This document shows positions 1 through 6,678 of a stretch of DNA of 9,206 nucleotides, piece by piece. Source of the DNA: CAZHJE01 sp964532965 (GTDB lineage Bacteria > Patescibacteriota > WWE3 > UBA101185 > UBA10185); contig CAZHJE010000030.1 of NCBI GenBank assembly GCA_964532965.1, positions 1-9,206 on the forward strand. The letters are read 5' to 3'. The notes beneath the pieces were generated by a model, which saw nothing but the letters and a program-made list of their open reading frames with translations, was not told where the DNA came from and did no database searches. Made by a program: the position numbers and the translations under genes. How positions within the stretch are numbered: the stretch's first letter is position 1; each line of letters opens with the position of its first letter.

Positions 1-1799
1 TGCGAGCCATCTTCAATTATCTTCCCTTTTTCAAATACAATAATTCTATCTGCATTTCTAACAGTACTAAATCTGTGTGAAATTATTAACACTGTCTTCT
101 TTTGCGCAAATTTAAATAATGTATCAAATATCTCATATTCTGCTTTAGGATCTATTGCACTTGTTGGTTCATCTAATATTAATACTGGGGCATCTTTAAA
201 GAACGCACGTGCAAGAGATATTCTTTGCTTTTGCCCCTCAGAAGGGGTTATGCCTGTCTCAAAAGATTTATCCAATACTTGATCATACCTATTTTCATAA
301 TCTTTAATAAACTCATCTGCGCCAGATTTTTGCGCTGCTCTTTCTATTAACTTTATATCATCTAATCTTGCTGTATCGCCTACACCAATGTTTGTTTTGG
401 CATCAAAATGATAAAAATTATAGTCCTGAAATAAAGCCCCAATCATTTGATAATAGCTATCTAAATCTAATTCTTTTATATTAAGTCCGTTGACTAGTAT
501 TTCGCCTTCTGTAACATCATAAAATCTTAAAAGAAGCTTAACCAACGTAGTTTTGCCTGCACCATTATGCCCAACAAATGCTATATGATCTGATGGGTTT
601 ATAGTTAAATTTAAGTTTTTAAGTACATACGTTTTTGTACCAGGGTATTTAAACGACACATTCTTAAATTCTATTTTTGGAGCATGCAGCGTTTTTTCTA
701 ATACTTTTGTACCTGGTATTATTTTCTTTGGTAAATCCAAGGTGTCAAATATATCTTTAACATAGCGCCCGTTTTCTACAAAATTAGTATATCTTGCTAA
801 AATGTTAGATATAGCACCTGTAAAATTGTTTGCAGCAGAAAGATAAAATGTTAAAGACCCAACAGTTATATCGCCAAGTAATGCTCTTTTAATTAAAAAA
901 TAAAAGACTAACCCGTACATTGAAACAGAAAAGGTTATTGCTATATAACGCATAAAACTATACTTATTAAAGATCTTTAACTGACTATTAATAAAAGTAT
1001 CGTTAATACCAAAAGATCTTTCTGATAGATACTTTCTTAACCCAAAAATGCGTACTTCTTTAATCGAGTCGTCATTAGTTAAATGGTTAACTGTCTTTTT
1101 ATAATCTTTTAATTCATTTGTACTTGCTCTATATAATAACCATGATTTTTTTCCACTAATAGCACCTACAACAGCAGAGGGAACCACCCCGATAAAAAGG
1201 AGTACTGCGTATAAAACATTTAATTGCGTTAATACACCAAGCCCCAATATCAGCGATACAAACGCACCAAAAATATACATAAAATTTCTTTGAAAAGATG
1301 TTGGTCTGTGTTTATACTGATCACGTAACCGTTGTATTTTTGCACTTACTTTTGGGCTTTCAAAATATTCAAAATCTAAGTTAGAAAGAAAATTGGCAAC
1401 TAACTTTTCGAAAAAGAGTTTAAATCTTTCTTCGTAATTATATTCTAAAACCCAAGATAATGACCCTGCCATTCTATTTAAAAACATTACTGCTAGGTAA
1501 AATGCAACTAGTAGTAAAAGTGGTGTTAAATCTTGTGTAATATCTTTTTGCGAAACTGTTGTTATTATTGCATCAAGAACTTTCGCGTTAACCCAACTAG
1601 CAATAAACGGGAAAGTAGCTTCTAATATTAATACAGAAAAAAAACCAACAAACAAAAGTCTAAAGTTGTCAAAACCATAGGTTAATAGTCGCTTTACTAG
1701 TTTTAAAGCCTCAATAAAACCTAACGACTTCTCATCAATACTTTCGGTTTTAGCCTCATTCTGTACCTTTTTAGCATTTTTTTTCGGAAAAAAGCTCAT
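1..1799 (-). CDS. ABC exporter, membrane-ATPase fusion (3' end cut by window)
   Basis: Translating the minus strand from the ATG at 1799 gives 599 residues with no stop, ending in the usual GKIIEDGS run just after the H-loop, so only some 10-30 residues should lie outside the window. The N-terminal part (about 35-350) is a hydrophobic type IV exporter transmembrane domain. The ATPase follows: Walker A GHNGAGKT at 410-417, Walker B LILDE with catalytic Glu544, and the switch His575 in SHRFSTV. The signature motif, normally LSGGQ, reads PSEGQ here (Ser520-Gln523), which is degenerate. One polypeptide with one half of each domain implies a homodimer or heterodimer in the cytoplasmic membrane exporting a peptide, lipid or drug; the substrate cannot be told. 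The ATPase most resembles the peptide/bacteriocin-exporter type with an NIGVGD stretch. It is divergent from the comF gene. The start is supported by a -10 hexamer six bases upstream. Confidence 0.93.
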   Translation of the reverse strand, partial: MSFFPKKNAKKVQNEAKTESIDEKSLGFIEALKLVKRLLTYGFDNFRLLFVGFFSVLILEATFPFIASWVNAKVLDAIITTVSQKDITQDLTPLLLLVAFYLAVMFLNRMAGSLSWVLEYNYEERFKLFFEKLVANFLSNLDFEYFESPKVSAKIQRLRDQYKHRPTSFQRNFMYIFGAFVSLILGLGVLTQLNVLYAVLLFIGVVPSAVVGAISGKKSWLLYRASTNELKDYKKTVNHLTNDDSIKEVRIFGLRKYLSERSFGINDTFINSQLKIFNKYSFMRYIAITFSVSMYGLVFYFLIKRALLGDITVGSLTFYLSAANNFTGAISNILARYTNFVENGRYVKDIFDTLDLPKKIIPGTKVLEKTLHAPKIEFKNVSFKYPGTKTYVLKNLNLTINPSDHIAFVGHNGAGKTTLVKLLLRFYDVTEGEILVNGLNIKELDLDSYYQMIGALFQDYNFYHFDAKTNIGVGDTARLDDIKLIERAAQKSGADEFIKDYENRYDQVLDKSFETGITPSEGQKQRISLARAFFKDAPVLILDEPTSAIDPKAEYEIFDTLFKFAQKKTVLIISHRFSTVRNADRIIVFEKGKIIEDGS

Positions 1800-1805
1800 A
1801 TTACA

Positions 1806-1811
1806 AATATA
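1806..1811 (-). promoter_or_regulatory. -10 element of the ABC exporter gene (leaderless type)
   Basis: On the minus strand TATATT lies exactly six bases before the ATG at 1799, so transcription would begin at or next to the start codon. No Shine-Dalgarno is present. No good -35 is seen. The same spacing recurs at other first-in-operon genes in this window, which raises confidence. Confidence 0.5.
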
Positions 1812-1836
1812 CACCAATATATCTTTTTGAAAAGAC

Positions 1837-1846
1837 TGTTATAACA
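1837..1846. promoter_or_regulatory. Perfect 10-bp palindrome, possible operator
   Basis: TGTTATAACA is a perfect palindrome about 40 bases upstream of the exporter start and just upstream of the extended -10 on the other strand. A near copy, TGTTTATAACA, occurs at 2033-2043 before the comF gene. It could be a regulator site in the shared control region, but AT-rich palindromes of this size also arise by chance. Confidence 0.25.
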
Positions 1847-1856
1847 ATAAAAAAGT

Positions 1857-1865
1857 TGCTATAAT
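1857..1865 (+). promoter_or_regulatory. Extended -10 promoter upstream of comF operon
   Basis: TGCTATAAT is a perfect match to the extended -10 consensus TGnTATAAT. Transcription would start near 1872, giving an untranslated leader of about 185 bases before the ComF start. No convincing -35 is present, and an extended -10 does not need one. It could also drive an unannotated small RNA in 1872-2056. Confidence 0.5.
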
Positions 1866-1923
1866 GTATACGCACACTAAATCATCTTTTTTTGTTACTT
1901 CCAGTTTGAATAGATTTCATAAT

Positions 1924-1952
1924 TTGAACATAAAAATTTGCTGTATTACAAT
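1924..1952 (+). promoter_or_regulatory. Sigma70-like promoter upstream of comF operon
   Basis: TTGAAC (1924-1929) and TACAAT (1947-1952) are separated by 17 bases, a good housekeeping-type -35/-10 pair. The start would be near 1959, leaving a leader of about 100 bases that contains the 24-bp-spaced direct repeats. Confidence 0.45.
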
Positions 1953-1968
1953 CATCTACACGCCATAC

Positions 1969-2004
1969 ATATTATAGGTCCCCATATGCACTATATTATA
2001 GGTC
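1969..2004 (+). repeat. 12-bp direct repeat in comF leader
   Basis: ATATTATAGGTC occurs identically at 1969-1980 and 1993-2004, a 24-bp period (a little over two helical turns). Each copy is followed by a different six-base palindrome nearby (CATATG at 1983-1988, GTATAC at 2005-2010). The repeats lie in the only sizeable non-coding stretch of the window, between divergent genes, so a tandem protein-binding site is plausible. I do not recognise them as a known riboswitch or operator. Confidence 0.45.
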
Positions 2005-2044
2005 GTATACAGGGTTTACGCTGTAGCGGGGGTGTTTATAACAT

Positions 2045-2053
2045 TGTGGATAA
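2045..2053 (-). promoter_or_regulatory. DnaA-box match next to comF start
   Basis: TGTGGATAA is the exact complement of the classical DnaA box TTATCCACA and ends three bases before the ComF start codon. It is a single copy with no cluster of further perfect boxes nearby, so it may be chance or at most a regulatory site. Confidence 0.25.
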
Positions 2054-2056
2054 CTT

Positions 2057-2773
2057 ATGGACAACCTGTACAATAAATTAATTCCAATAAAATGTACGTT
2101 ATGTGGCAATATATCTGGGACAGTTATCTGTGATCAATGCACTAAAGAACTAAGAACAATATACGATGTAACATGCATTATTTGTGGCAAAAATTCAATA
2201 TTTGGTACTACTCACATTTTTTGCATGAAAAAAACTTCTCCAGACTTTGTTTTTAGCATATATAAATATGGTGGCATGATTAGAGAATGTATTAGAAAAG
2301 CAAAATACAAACAAAAAGAGTTCATGGCGTTAAAATATATAACACAGTACGGAGCCCGCGAGTGTATTAATAGCGGTTTTAGTATTAGCAGTAATAGCCT
2401 CTTGATACCCATCCCTTTAAATAAGTATTCATACAAAGATAGGGGATTTAATCAAGCGGAAATAATTGCAAAACAACTAGCAAGTAGTTTTACTGTTAAA
2501 ATGCTAACTAATGTACTTATTAGGACTAAAAATACAAAAAAACAATTTGCTAAAAACAGAGCTGATAGATTTGCAAATCTATCTAATGCATTTAAAGTTG
2601 TCAATGTTGAGAAGCTCAGGGATAGAAAAATTATTCTCGTTGATGATATAACTACAAGCGGTGCAACATTCATAGAAGCAACACAACAATTAAAGTTATG
2701 TGGTGCAAGTTCTGTTGGGTGCATTGCTCTTGCCAAAAAGGACTTAGACAAACTTGATAAACACCAAAAATAA
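2057..2773 (+). CDS. comFC: ComF family phosphoribosyltransferase-like DNA-uptake protein
   Basis: The 238-residue protein has the full ComF/GntX layout. An N-terminal zinc-finger-like region carries C13-x2-C16, C25-x2-C28 and C40-x2-C43, plus Cys56. A type I phosphoribosyltransferase domain follows, with the conserved KDRGFNQAEIIAKQLA block (128-143) and the PRPP-loop signature ILVDDITTSGAT (about 193-204). In naturally competent bacteria ComF homologues act in the cytoplasm, with the ComFA helicase, in moving incoming single-stranded DNA; the enzymatic reaction, if any, is uncertain. Length is normal for the family. The UbiA-like gene begins 18 bases after its stop, so the two are probably co-transcribed. 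There is no clear Shine-Dalgarno, and no -10 sits at leaderless spacing, so the leader is probably long. The start fits because the zinc finger begins about 12 residues in. Confidence 0.93.
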   Translation: MDNLYNKLIPIKCTLCGNISGTVICDQCTKELRTIYDVTCIICGKNSIFGTTHIFCMKKTSPDFVFSIYKYGGMIRECIRKAKYKQKEFMALKYITQYGARECINSGFSISSNSLLIPIPLNKYSYKDRGFNQAEIIAKQLASSFTVKMLTNVLIRTKNTKKQFAKNRADRFANLSNAFKVVNVEKLRDRKIILVDDITTSGATFIEATQQLKLCGASSVGCIALAKKDLDKLDKHQK

Positions 2774-2791
2774 CCCTAATATATAGAGATA

Positions 2792-3742
2792 ATGTTTAAT
2801 TTTATTTATCAAGTATTAAGAACTGCGCGCCCGAGACAATGGCTTAAAAATTTAAGTTTATACGCAGCACCAGTATTTACGGGTACTCTTTTTTATAATG
2901 ATGCGTTTTATAAAACCACGCTCGCTTTTTTTGCTTTTTGTGGAGTGTCTTCTGGAATATATTTTTTAAACGATTTAATGGATGTTGAAAAAGATAAACT
3001 ACACCCAATAAAAAAGAACAGACCGATTGCTTCAGGCAAGTTATCACAAAAAAAAGCCTGGTTAATAACGTATCTATTGCTTGGAACATCATTAATATAT
3101 TCAGCTCTTTTTGTAGGTAAATTTTTTACGCTTGCAGCACTTGCGTATGTAGTTATTCAATTAGGCTATTCCTTATATTTTAGAAATGTGATAATTTTGG
3201 AGTCTCTTTTTGTAGCCAGCGGCTTTATTATTAGAGTATTTGCAGGAGGTTTAGCATCAGAAAGTTCAATATCTTCGTGGCTTATACTAACAACAATAGG
3301 TTTATCTCTTCTTTTAGCATTTGGTAAAAGAAGATCTGAAAAAACCATCTTACTAGAAAAACTCGGCATGGACAAAAAAAATATAGACACCAGAAAAGCA
3401 TTAAGACACTACCCAGATACACTACTTGATAGTATGATTTCAATGTCAGCTACTTTTTGTATACTTTCGTATGCTTTATTCACATTTCAGACATCTCCAC
3501 AAGGCGTAACACCTGTACTTTATACATTTCTACCATCTATACTTAGAAGCCCAAAATGGATGATGCTAACAATCCCACTCATTATTTATGGTGTGGCAAG
3601 GTATTTATATGTTATATATGAAAAAAAGGCGGGAGAATCACCGGAACGGGTGCTCTTGTCTGACAAACCTCTGCTTATAACTGTTGTACTTTGGGGGTTA
3701 AGCGTTATGGTAATCGTTTATCTGTTACCGCTTATCTCTTAG
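2792..3742 (+). CDS. UbiA-type prenyltransferase, decaprenyl-phosphate phosphoribosyltransferase-like
   Basis: This 316-residue protein of many membrane segments belongs to the UbiA superfamily. It opens with RPRQWLKN (13-20), typical of the decaprenyl-phosphate phosphoribosyltransferase branch (mycobacterial Rv3806c, UbiA). The first aspartate-rich motif is NDLMDVEKD (60-68), with HPIKKNRPIASG (71-82) next, a Tyr-containing segment GYSLYFRN (125-132) for the second half, a GKRRSE loop (178-183) and a terminal ERVLLSDKPLL (285-295). The family reaction transfers 5-phosphoribose from PRPP to a polyprenyl phosphate at the membrane, giving a precursor for lipid-linked pentose (arabinose) donors used in cell-surface glycan. 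Substrate choice here is inferred from family likeness. A weak AGAG precedes the start. Its stop end overlaps the convergent small membrane gene by 18 bases. Co-transcription with a PRPP-binding-fold comF neighbour is probably coincidental. Confidence 0.88.
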   Translation: MFNFIYQVLRTARPRQWLKNLSLYAAPVFTGTLFYNDAFYKTTLAFFAFCGVSSGIYFLNDLMDVEKDKLHPIKKNRPIASGKLSQKKAWLITYLLLGTSLIYSALFVGKFFTLAALAYVVIQLGYSLYFRNVIILESLFVASGFIIRVFAGGLASESSISSWLILTTIGLSLLLAFGKRRSEKTILLEKLGMDKKNIDTRKALRHYPDTLLDSMISMSATFCILSYALFTFQTSPQGVTPVLYTFLPSILRSPKWMMLTIPLIIYGVARYLYVIYEKKAGESPERVLLSDKPLLITVVLWGLSVMVIVYLLPLIS

Positions 3743-3976
3743 CTCTGATTCTAAAAAATTATCTTGTATGGAAACCGTACTCTGTTTTGTCTTAGTTCTA
3801 TTAAATACTTCCGCTTGCGCCGGTGTTACAATGTCTCGCTGAGAAGACTCCCCGAGTACTTGGTTGTCCACCCTATAACTAGACAAACTAAAAAACCCAA
3901 ACGGCAAAACTAACATCCCAAAAAACATCCCTAATACTAACGCATCTAATGCTAATCTTATTGCCTTTTTAACCAT
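3725..3976 (-). CDS. Small single-pass membrane protein of unknown function
   Basis: I do not recognise this 83-residue protein. It begins MVKKAIRLALDALVLGMFFG, a basic N-terminus followed by one hydrophobic helix (about 6-30), which looks like an uncleaved signal anchor. A polar tail of about 50 residues follows, probably outside the membrane. ATG 3976 is chosen over the in-frame ATG at 3988 because a perfect GGAGG sits five bases before it, at 3986-3982. The start overlaps the stop of the upstream membrane gene by eight bases, so the two are translationally coupled and probably act together. The stop end overlaps the convergent UbiA-like gene by 18 bases. The tail contains QVLGESSQ just after the helix, which could be a processing or recognition site, but that is speculation. 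Confidence 0.7.
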   Translation of the reverse strand: MVKKAIRLALDALVLGMFFGMLVLPFGFFSLSSYRVDNQVLGESSQRDIVTPAQAEVFNRTKTKQSTVSIQDNFLESELRDKR

Positions 3977-4544
3977 TGTTGCCTCCAATCGTTAAAACAT
4001 ACTCATCCTCTACCGCATCAGAATCATCATATGCGCCTTCTTTTATTTCTACTTCTCTTTCTACATCAAATGCAAAAAGTATCGTAGTTATTATCGTAAA
4101 TATCAAAGCTGTATAAAATACCCATGTGAAAATTAACCCAAATAATGACATTAGCCCAGAAACTAATAAAAGAAGATAAAGATACGAAACCCAAACTAAT
4201 CCTTGCGAATAAACATCAAATGAATTCTGTATAAGCGACGATAGTCTAAGAGAAAACAACTTTGTTGTAAGAGCAGGAGTTACATGGGTATCATGAAATA
4301 TAAACGATTTTAGTAAAATATATAAAATACCTACTGTTAAAAAGCCAAGCAATGTTAACAAAGAATAAGAATTAACAATCACATAATCTTGTGCAGATTG
4401 AAATACAAACCCCGAATTTTTTATTTCGAAAGGGACTAAAAAAACATGTGAAACTACAATAACAGATAATACTCTTGCTAGTAACAACAAGATTGCTGGT
4501 ACTATTGCTTGGTCTACTAATTTAATTAATATTTTAGAAAACAT
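3969..4544 (-). CDS. Four-helix membrane protein of unknown function
   Basis: From ATG 4544 the product has 191 residues and no family I recognise. Four hydrophobic segments stand out, at roughly 12-36, 58-80, 113-132 and 134-158. A short acidic C-terminal tail follows (EREVEIKEGAYDDSDAVEDE, about 162-181), presumably cytoplasmic. An in-frame ATG at 4583 would add 13 residues, but it lies inside the divergent promoter and lacks a ribosome site. ATG 4544 has an AAAGG-type Shine-Dalgarno at 4557-4553 with an eight-base gap. The gene is first in a two-gene operon with the small single-pass protein and is divergent from the O-antigen-ligase-like gene, sharing a region of about 40 bases. A membrane complex of the two products is a reasonable guess from the coupling, nothing more. 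Confidence 0.75.
   Translation of the reverse strand: MFSKILIKLVDQAIVPAILLLLARVLSVIVVSHVFLVPFEIKNSGFVFQSAQDYVIVNSYSLLTLLGFLTVGILYILLKSFIFHDTHVTPALTTKLFSLRLSSLIQNSFDVYSQGLVWVSYLYLLLLVSGLMSLFGLIFTWVFYTALIFTIITTILFAFDVEREVEIKEGAYDDSDAVEDEYVLTIGGNNG
3982..3986 (-). promoter_or_regulatory. Shine-Dalgarno GGAGG deciding the start of the small membrane gene
   Basis: On the minus strand GGAGG is followed by five bases and then the ATG at 3976. It lies inside the end of the preceding gene. It is the strongest ribosome-binding site in the window and shows that this organism uses Shine-Dalgarno initiation for internal operon genes. Confidence 0.75.
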
Positions 4545-4571
4545 AAGGCAGGCCTTTATATCTTTACATAA

Positions 4572-4577
4572 AGTATA
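4572..4577 (-). promoter_or_regulatory. -10 element for the membrane-protein pair
   Basis: TATACT on the minus strand would start transcription near 4565, leaving about 20 bases that include the AAAGG ribosome site. It shares four bases with the divergent -10 on the plus strand. A second possibility is TATAAA at 4560-4555, ten bases before the ATG. Confidence 0.4.
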
Positions 4578-4579
4578 AT
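4574..4579 (+). promoter_or_regulatory. -10 element of the O-antigen-ligase-like gene (leaderless type)
   Basis: A perfect TATAAT ends six bases before the ATG at 4586, so the message should begin at or beside the start codon. No Shine-Dalgarno and no clear -35 are present. Confidence 0.6.
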
Positions 4580-4585
4580 ACATCT

Positions 4586-5824
4586 ATGAAAAAAACAAAG
4601 CCCAAAAAGATATATTTTATGCTAAGCGCCCTGACTTTGTTTTTCACACCACTAATTTATGGGACTTATACAAACGAGCAATACGAATTCCCGAAAAGTA
4701 TATTTTTATACATAATGGTTTTGACGCTGGCTTTTGTCTTTTTGTTAAAAAATATAAATAATGCATTAAAGTTTAAAGTGAGCAGCAAAATTACCTTTGT
4801 GCTTTTTATATATGTACTAGTAAATATTGTATCGGCAATTGGATCTAACTATACTTACACAACCGTTTGGGGGTACTACACACGCTTTAATGGTGGAATA
4901 CTTTCAATGGTTGCGTATTTTGTTTTTTACCTGGTTTTAGTTAATATTTTTGACAAAAAAAATCTCACCAACTTATTGTATGCAGTTATATTCACACTTA
5001 TACCAATAAGCATATTAGGGATTTACCAAAAAGTTACAGGCACTTTTGTGGGAGAGAGAATTTACTCAACATTTGGGCAACCGAATTGGCTTGCAACTTA
5101 TATAGCTATGGCTATGCCCTTAGTTTTATATCAAATACTTGTTGCTAAAAAATGGCAACAAGGAATGGCAGTAATTTATATATTGTCGTTCATTTCTCTT
5201 TGGTTCACATACTCTTTGTCAGGACTATTAGCTTTTATAATTAGTACAATACTGCTTGTGGTGCTTAATAAAGATTGTTTACAGAGCGATAAAAAACTGG
5301 TGGGCTATATACTAACAGGCGTGGTTATATTTATGGTAGTTATTCCAGGAATATATAGCCAGAGAATAAAAGATATGTGGGAAGATATAAATAAATATGC
5401 ATCTACACAAAACTATGATAATGCAAATGAACAACTTTCTGATCCTGGATATATTAGGCTTAATCTCTGGGAAAGTAGTGTTACACATATAGTATCTAGC
5501 CCTAAAGCATTTTTAATTGGCAGTGGCCCTGAAACATTTCCGTATGAGTTTCAAAAATATAGAACGCCTAATCTAAATTACTCCTCCGAATGGGATTTTG
5601 TAATAAACAAGCCACACAATTATTATATTGAACAGTTTTTTGAAATAGGTGTACTTGGAGGAGGGATATATCTTTATTTAATATATTTAACTATTAAACA
5701 AAAACATAAACTTGTCTTACCAATGTTATCTGCACTATATATTTCTAATATTTTTGGGTGGCCTACTGTATCAACTGACTTACTTTTTTGGGTACTTCTT
5801 GCTAAATTAAATATTTCACAATAA
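4586..5824 (+). CDS. O-antigen ligase / Wzy_C family membrane protein
   Basis: The 412-residue polytopic protein has about ten or eleven hydrophobic segments and the hallmarks of the O-antigen ligase/polymerase family. These are WGYYTRFNGG (95-104), IYSTFGQPNWLATYIAM (159-175), a long external loop with GYIRLNLWESSV (288-299) and GSGPETFPYEF (312-322), and PHNYYIEQFFEIGVLGGG (343-360) with the conserved His344. Such enzymes work on the outer face of the cytoplasmic membrane, moving or polymerising undecaprenyl-linked glycan onto an acceptor lipid or protein. Many longer homologues carry one more helix and a TPR tail. Here the protein stops right after the last core helix (LLFWVLLAKLNISQ), and a helix-plus-TPR protein is encoded separately at 7286-7912. 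The start is fixed by TATAAT six bases upstream. Its stop end overlaps the convergent ATL gene by 23 bases. Confidence 0.88.
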   Translation: MKKTKPKKIYFMLSALTLFFTPLIYGTYTNEQYEFPKSIFLYIMVLTLAFVFLLKNINNALKFKVSSKITFVLFIYVLVNIVSAIGSNYTYTTVWGYYTRFNGGILSMVAYFVFYLVLVNIFDKKNLTNLLYAVIFTLIPISILGIYQKVTGTFVGERIYSTFGQPNWLATYIAMAMPLVLYQILVAKKWQQGMAVIYILSFISLWFTYSLSGLLAFIISTILLVVLNKDCLQSDKKLVGYILTGVVIFMVVIPGIYSQRIKDMWEDINKYASTQNYDNANEQLSDPGYIRLNLWESSVTHIVSSPKAFLIGSGPETFPYEFQKYRTPNLNYSSEWDFVINKPHNYYIEQFFEIGVLGGGIYLYLIYLTIKQKHKLVLPMLSALYISNIFGWPTVSTDLLFWVLLAKLNISQ

Positions 5825-6182
5825 TAGTTTGAATATATTCATCTGCTAATTTTAATTTTTTAAGGTCTGAGTGCGTTGGTCTATATCTATATTTTTCGAT
5901 ATCTAAGGTTAAATCGTTATTTACAATAATTCCTTCTTTTTCAAGCAGTTTTTTTTGGTCGAGTGGTGTATGAATACAGCCTTTTATGCTAATTCTCCCA
6001 GCATTATTTATTATTCGCCACCAAGGGAGTTCATACTTTCCTGCTGCTCTATTTAGCACCCAACCAACTTGAATAGCTGCTCTAGGTACACCTACCATTA
6101 GTGCAATCTGACCATAACTTGCAACGCTGCCATATGGTACCGAGTTTACTGCCTTATGTACATTTTCTTTAAATTTAGACAT
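5802..6182 (-). CDS. atl: Alkyltransferase-like (ATL) DNA damage-binding protein
   Basis: This 126-residue protein matches the DNA-binding domain of O6-methylguanine-DNA methyltransferase: VPYGSVASYGQIALMVGVPRAA (15-36) with the recognition-helix Tyr23 and arginine finger Arg34, then VGWVLNRA (39-46). The catalytic PCHRV motif reads PWWRII (53-58), so the alkyl-accepting Cys is replaced by Trp54, which defines the ATL group. ATL proteins bind O6-alkylguanine without repairing it and mark it for nucleotide excision repair. Residues 100-126 form a charged C-terminal extension beyond the core. The gene starts six bases after the Nudix stop on the same strand, so the two form an operon. No Shine-Dalgarno is seen, so coupling to the upstream gene is likely. 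The stop end overlaps the O-antigen-ligase-like gene by 23 bases. Confidence 0.9.
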   Translation of the reverse strand: MSKFKENVHKAVNSVPYGSVASYGQIALMVGVPRAAIQVGWVLNRAAGKYELPWWRIINNAGRISIKGCIHTPLDQKKLLEKEGIIVNNDLTLDIEKYRYRPTHSDLKKLKLADEYIQTIIVKYLI

Positions 6183-6188
6183 GGTAAG

Positions 6189-6662
6189 TTAAGTATATAT
6201 GCGAATATCTTTTTGTGTTAATGCATTACCACTATATATAAACTTTGCAGAAAAAACACCTGGTTTATCTAAAAGAGGAATAAATATTTTATCACCTTCC
6301 CAAATAGGTAAATTTAATAATTTATCATCATCTATCCACTCAAGCGTACCCTCTGTTACATCTCTATTTTTAAATAACTCGCCTTTAAAATCATAAGATA
6401 CATACACAAAAACATACCAAGAATCTCCCTTACCTATATTATTAGGAAATGTTAATATACCTTTTAGTATTAGCTTTTGAATATCAATATTAGTCTCTTC
6501 TTTAATCTCCCGTATTGCGCACTCTTCTGGAGATTCTCCGTCTATAAATTTACCGCCGAGTCCGTTCCATTTATCTTTATGCATATCATTTTCCTTTTTA
6601 TTTCTATGCATCATTAGCGTTTTATTATCTTTTTTTAAATAGACAAGCGTTGCAAGTTTCAT
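6189..6662 (-). CDS. MutT/MTH1-like Nudix hydrolase (probable 8-oxo-dGTP diphosphatase)
   Basis: The 157-residue protein has a Nudix box running from Gly37 to Ile59 (GKFIDGE, then REIKEETNI). The last Gly of the box consensus is Asn58, while the metal-binding Glu residues are intact. The stretch KWNGLGGKF (31-39) before the box and the layout after it (TFPNN, WYVFVYV, a Trp-containing acidic loop EWIDDDKLLNLPIWEGD) strongly resemble MTH1, which hydrolyses oxidised purine dNTPs to monophosphates in the cytoplasm. ATG 6662 is preferred over an in-frame ATG at 6698 (12 residues longer). It gives the family-typical start MKLATLVYLKK, and an extended -10 lies seven bases before it; the longer start would place that promoter inside the gene. 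It is the first gene of an operon with ATL, so together they deal with damaged nucleotides and damaged DNA bases. Confidence 0.9.
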   Translation of the reverse strand: MKLATLVYLKKDNKTLMMHRNKKENDMHKDKWNGLGGKFIDGESPEECAIREIKEETNIDIQKLILKGILTFPNNIGKGDSWYVFVYVSYDFKGELFKNRDVTEGTLEWIDDDKLLNLPIWEGDKIFIPLLDKPGVFSAKFIYSGNALTQKDIRIYT

Positions 6663-6669
6663 ACCTATA

Positions 6670-6678
6670 GATATAGCA
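6670..6678 (-). promoter_or_regulatory. Extended -10 promoter of the Nudix-ATL operon
   Basis: On the minus strand TGCTATATC (TG at 6678-6677, hexamer TATATC 6675-6670) lies seven bases before ATG 6662, implying a leaderless message. It is the mirror image of the divergent promoter at 6709-6717, with which it shares TGTGCTA. Confidence 0.55.

Noticed and set aside
2033..2070. Replication origin at the DnaA-box match
   Set aside because: Only one perfect box, no cluster, no dnaA, dnaN or similar gene beside it, and the adjacent sequence is coding.
3700..3750. Terminator between the UbiA-like gene and the convergent membrane gene
   Set aside because: GGTAA/TTACC can pair around an 11-base loop, but the stem is short, bulged if extended, and has no T-run.
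4545..4583. Longer start of the four-helix membrane protein at the ATG at 4583
   Set aside because: It lies beyond the shared -10 elements, has no ribosome site, and adds a polar Cys-containing stretch before the first helix.
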